The notes below the pieces were generated by a model. That model worked only from the letters and a program-made list of their open reading frames with translations. It searched no databases and had not been told where the DNA came from. A program made the translations under genes and the position numbers. Below, one piece after another: positions 6,465 to 8,633 of a stretch of 8,633 nt of DNA. Within the stretch, counting starts at the first letter, position 1. Each line of letters begins with the position of its first letter. The stretch lies in assembly GCA_903892365.1 (NCBI GenBank), contig CAITIF010000317.1, positions 1-8,633 on the forward strand, given 5' to 3'. Source of the DNA: an uncultured Pirellula sp. (lineage in GTDB: Bacteria; Planctomycetota; Planctomycetia; Pirellulales; Pirellulaceae).

Positions 6465-6965
6465 ATGGAATCTCAAACCGATACGACTGGTAGCAAGCCG
6501 GACTTTGTTGCCGAACTTGAAAAGTACTTTGGAATACCGAGCCAAGCGGCCTTCGGAAGTTCTGTCTTCTTGATTCCCGTCGCGGAGCAGTCCAAAGAAT
6601 TGGAATCAGATGCGCTAGAAAAGTATCAGTACTTTGTCGGAGAATCTTGGGATCGACTAGGAGCTCAGAATTGGATCAACGGATGGGCAGCGGTTTATTC
6701 ACGCGAGCCAAATTCCTCGCTCGGTATTCTGGCTGAGCTGAAGTCCTTGACCGACCGAGAAGCTCGGCAGTCTGCTAACTTGTTGCTGGAGATTACCGAG
6801 GATGCAGAACTGTCCAGCAAAGCACTCCACTTGGCTTTCGATAGCGAGTTGACCACGGAGCTCCGTATCTACAAGATTGGCGATTGCGCTGCGATGTCCG
6901 GAATTTTGATTGCCGCCAAGCTTCAGAACATCGGCAATTTGATCCTGCTGCTGTTGCTCGATTGA
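6465..6965 (+). CDS. Conserved-looking protein of unknown function (166 aa)
   Basis: I chose the ATG at 6465, which follows the HEAT-like gene by 50 bp and has a GGGG run (6453-6456) upstream as a weak ribosome site. A TTG at 6384 would add 27 residues and overlap the previous gene by 31 bp, which I think less likely. The protein has no signal peptide and reads as soluble and acidic: an N-terminal Ser/Thr-rich stretch, then F-G-I-P-S-Q-A-A-F, a central helix-rich region with Trp-rich N-W-I-N-G-W, and a C-terminal segment with R-I-Y-K-I-G-D-C-A-A-M-S-G-I. It ends in a hydrophobic run, L-I-L-L-L-L-L-D, perhaps a buried last beta strand. I do not recognise a named family or catalytic motif. It probably shares a transcript with the HEAT-like gene. 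Confidence 0.65.
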   Translation: MESQTDTTGSKPDFVAELEKYFGIPSQAAFGSSVFLIPVAEQSKELESDALEKYQYFVGESWDRLGAQNWINGWAAVYSREPNSSLGILAELKSLTDREARQSANLLLEITEDAELSSKALHLAFDSELTTELRIYKIGDCAAMSGILIAAKLQNIGNLILLLLLD

Positions 6966-6987
6966 TGGCACCAACCAGGCCTGCGCG

Positions 6988-7151
6988 CGTAGGCCGTAAC
7001 AAGTCGACGTAGGCCGTAACAAGTCGCTTTGGACGCAGTTACGGCGTGGCGTGTTAGACATGGCTGATTTGTTCGATTGAGGCAGCTCGGTTCGAACGGG
7101 GCTGCCGTAACTGCGCTAGCGATTGTTACGGCCTACGGGTTACGGCCTACG
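6988..7151. repeat. Dyad-symmetric cluster of six GCCGTAAC motifs, REP/BIME-like
   Basis: The 8-mer GCCGTAAC occurs six times in 154 bp, at 6993, 7013, 7038 (inverted), 7104, 7125 (inverted) and 7139 (inverted), an order + + - + - - that is symmetric about the centre. The left side is a 20-bp direct repeat (6988-7007 and 7008-7026, CGTAGGCCGTAACAAGTCG). The right side is two 14-bp copies of the inverted core (7125-7138 and 7139-7152). Outer arms 6988-7002 and 7123-7137 are exact 15-bp inverted repeats; inner arms 7034-7045 and 7104-7115 match over 12 bp. Alternative local hairpins are 7013-7045, 7081-7106 (GGCAGC/GCTGCC) and 7104-7132. The element starts 22 bp after one stop codon and ends about 97 bp before the next gene. 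It may be a BIME/REP-like extragenic repeat, a MITE, or a terminator-like structure. No transposase is nearby. Confidence 0.8.
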
Positions 7152-7166
7152 GGCTTTTGCAATCCA

Positions 7167-7175
7167 TGGTAAAAT
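7167..7175 (+). promoter_or_regulatory. Extended -10 element (TGG-TAAAAT), candidate promoter of the HAD gene
   Basis: TGGTAAAAT, the same 9-mer as upstream of the HEAT-like gene, lies about 74 bp before the ATG at 7249. No good -35 hexamer is present at the normal spacing; the place a -35 would occupy coincides with the end of the GCCGTAAC repeat cluster. The leader would be about 65-70 nt. Confidence 0.35.
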
Positions 7176-7248
7176 CCAGGAAGGAAAGCCTTCTCATCTT
7201 AAGCAAATCGCAATTCGTTCCCTTTCTCAACGACGAGACGTAAAACAA

Positions 7249-8633
7249 ATGACACGGAAACATATCGAAGCTAAAACTTTCTTGCACGCTACGGCAACGT
7301 TTTTTTCGTTCATGGCTGCATTCGCAATGGTATCTGCTTTCGTTTCGGCCAATGGAACTCAACCTGCCGATCCGCTTCCTTCCTGGAATGAATCGGCATC
7401 GAAGACTGCGATACTCGACTTCGTACAGAGAGTTACCTCCGAAGGATCAACGGACTTTGTTCCCATTTCAGAGCGCATCGCCGTGTTTGATAACGATGGA
7501 ACTCTATGGCCGGAGAATCCTGTTCCCTTCCAGTTGGCATATGCTCTCGATGTCATCAAGAAACGTTCGGCTGCAGATTCGCAACTTGCTTCGGACCCCA
7601 TGGTACAAGCAGCGAATCAAGGGGATTTTGCCAAGTTGCTCGAAGGTCCACACCATGATGGCTTGATGAAGATCATGGCGTTGACTCATGCTGGGATGAC
7701 AACCGATGAATTCAAAGCCAGCGTAGAAGCATGGCTAAAAACGGCCAAACATCCAAAATTGGGAAGGCCATACGACCAGCTAACGTACAAGCCGATGCAA
7801 GAAGTGCTAAGCCACCTCAGAGCCAACGGCTTCAAAACGTTCATCGTATCTGGCGGGGGGGCCGACTTCATGCGAGTCTGGTCCGAACGGGTCTATGGTA
7901 TTCCACCAGAGCATGTGGTTGGCTCGACGGCTCGTACTAAATTCGAAATGCGTGACGGGCAACCTGTTCTCGTGAAGACTTTAGATCAGTTGTTCGTCGA
8001 TGATAAAGAAGGCAAGCCGGCAGGGATCCATCAGTTCATCGGCCGTCGCCCAATTTTTTGCTTTGGTAATAGCGATGGCGATAAAGCGATGATGGAATAT
8101 ACGACGATCAACAATCCACGCCCAAGCTGCGGCTTGATTGTGCATCACACTGATGGTGAACGTGAGTATGCTTACGATAAGGCTCCGAAGAGTTCGGGCA
8201 AGTTGGTTGAGGCATTGGCAGACGCTACGGCGCGAGGATGGGTGGTAGTGAATATGAAAGACGACTGGAAGGAAGTTTGGACAGAGCCCGCAAATGCCCA
8301 GGCGGAGGGATCCAAGGAAGAATTGACCGGGAATTGGGTGGCCGAAGATATCGCTGGCGGCGGCGTGATCGATAACGCCCAGTCGACGCTGGAAATTGGC
8401 AAGGATGGTTCGGTTTCAGGAAGTACAGCCGTCAATCGCTACAGCGGCAAAGCCAAGATTGAGGGACAGAAGATCGAATTCGGGCCACTCGCGACGACAC
8501 GCCGAGCGGGCCCGCCTGACCTCATGGATCAAGAGTCGAAGTTCATCAAAGCACTCGAAAAAGTGGCTAGCTTTCGAATCGAAGATTCCGGGTTACTTTA
8601 TCTCATGGACGAAACAGGCAAAGACATCATGCG
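7249..8633 (+). CDS. Exported HAD-family phosphatase with C-terminal META domain (3'-partial)
   Basis: The frame is open for 461 codons to the window end, with no stop seen. An N-terminal signal peptide (hydrophobic about 16-33, likely cut after V-S-A at 34) suggests a periplasmic protein. Residues about 75-335 are a HAD hydrolase of the phosphoserine phosphatase-like group. Motif I is F-D81-N-D83-G-T-L-W (nucleophile D81), motif II is V-S201-G-G-G, the conserved Lys is probably K256 in G-K-P, and motif III is G-N-S-D276-G-D278. All catalytic residues are present, so an active phosphatase is likely; the substrate is unknown. After a short linker, residues about 358-461 match the META domain (HslJ-like), including N-R-Y-S-G (396-400) and G-P-L-A-T-T-R (412-418). 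Only a few residues of the META fold seem missing. The ATG at 7249 has no good ribosome site, only a weak GAGACG about 9 bp upstream. It is separated from the upstream genes by the repeat cluster and its own candidate promoter. Confidence 0.88.
   Translation, partial: MTRKHIEAKTFLHATATFFSFMAAFAMVSAFVSANGTQPADPLPSWNESASKTAILDFVQRVTSEGSTDFVPISERIAVFDNDGTLWPENPVPFQLAYALDVIKKRSAADSQLASDPMVQAANQGDFAKLLEGPHHDGLMKIMALTHAGMTTDEFKASVEAWLKTAKHPKLGRPYDQLTYKPMQEVLSHLRANGFKTFIVSGGGADFMRVWSERVYGIPPEHVVGSTARTKFEMRDGQPVLVKTLDQLFVDDKEGKPAGIHQFIGRRPIFCFGNSDGDKAMMEYTTINNPRPSCGLIVHHTDGEREYAYDKAPKSSGKLVEALADATARGWVVVNMKDDWKEVWTEPANAQAEGSKEELTGNWVAEDIAGGGVIDNAQSTLEIGKDGSVSGSTAVNRYSGKAKIEGQKIEFGPLATTRRAGPPDLMDQESKFIKALEKVASFRIEDSGLLYLMDETGKDIM

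Noticed and set aside
7081..7106. GGTTCGAA inside a stem, resembling a tRNA T-arm
   Set aside because: No acceptor, D or anticodon arm around it, and the stem does not give the 5-bp plus 7-base T-arm geometry; it belongs to the repeat element.

Overview
The window looks like chromosomal DNA of a planctomycete, probably of the Pirellulaceae type. This is inferred from the style of the proteins and not from a marker gene. The signs are a secreted esterase fused to an SMP-30-like lactonase propeller, a secreted HEAT-like protein with an L-A-D-x-x-F-x-x-R-E-x-A motif, an exported HAD phosphatase carrying a META domain, moderate GC content, and almost no recognisable Shine-Dalgarno sites. I see no phage, transposase, CRISPR, rRNA or tRNA gene.

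Layout. Positions 1-314 hold no convincing gene, only a weak hairpin just past the end of the first gene. From 4737 down to 315 four genes lie head to tail on the minus strand with almost no gaps, so they probably form one operon. In transcription order they are: (1) a cystathionine gamma-synthase of the plant-like subgroup, (2) a second trans-sulfuration enzyme of the cystathionine gamma-lyase/synthase type, joined to the first by a 4-bp ATGA overlap, (3) a 60-residue two-helix membrane protein, and (4) a secreted alpha/beta-hydrolase esterase fused to an SMP-30/gluconolactonase-like propeller. Positions 4738-5160 form a divergent control region with a 14-bp perfect palindrome on the trans-sulfuration side. 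On the other side lie an extended -10 motif and a 20-bp degenerate tandem repeat.

From 5161 the genes run on the plus strand. First come a secreted HEAT-like protein (5161-6414) and a 166-residue protein of unknown function (6465-6965). Then 6988-7151 holds a dyad-symmetric cluster of six copies of the 8-mer GCCGTAAC (order + + - + - -) that can fold into several hairpins. Finally an exported HAD-family phosphatase with a C-terminal META (HslJ-like) domain starts at 7249 and runs off the window end only a few residues short of the expected end of the META domain.

How it fits together. The two PLP enzymes would make cystathionine from an activated homoserine plus cysteine and then process cystathionine or a related thioether, which is methionine/cysteine interconversion. 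The role of the membrane protein and the secreted hydrolase in that operon is unknown. The plus-strand genes have no evident metabolic link to it. The items most worth a second look are the GCCGTAAC hairpin cluster, the plant-type CGS in a tight pair with a second trans-sulfuration enzyme, and the two exported domain fusions.
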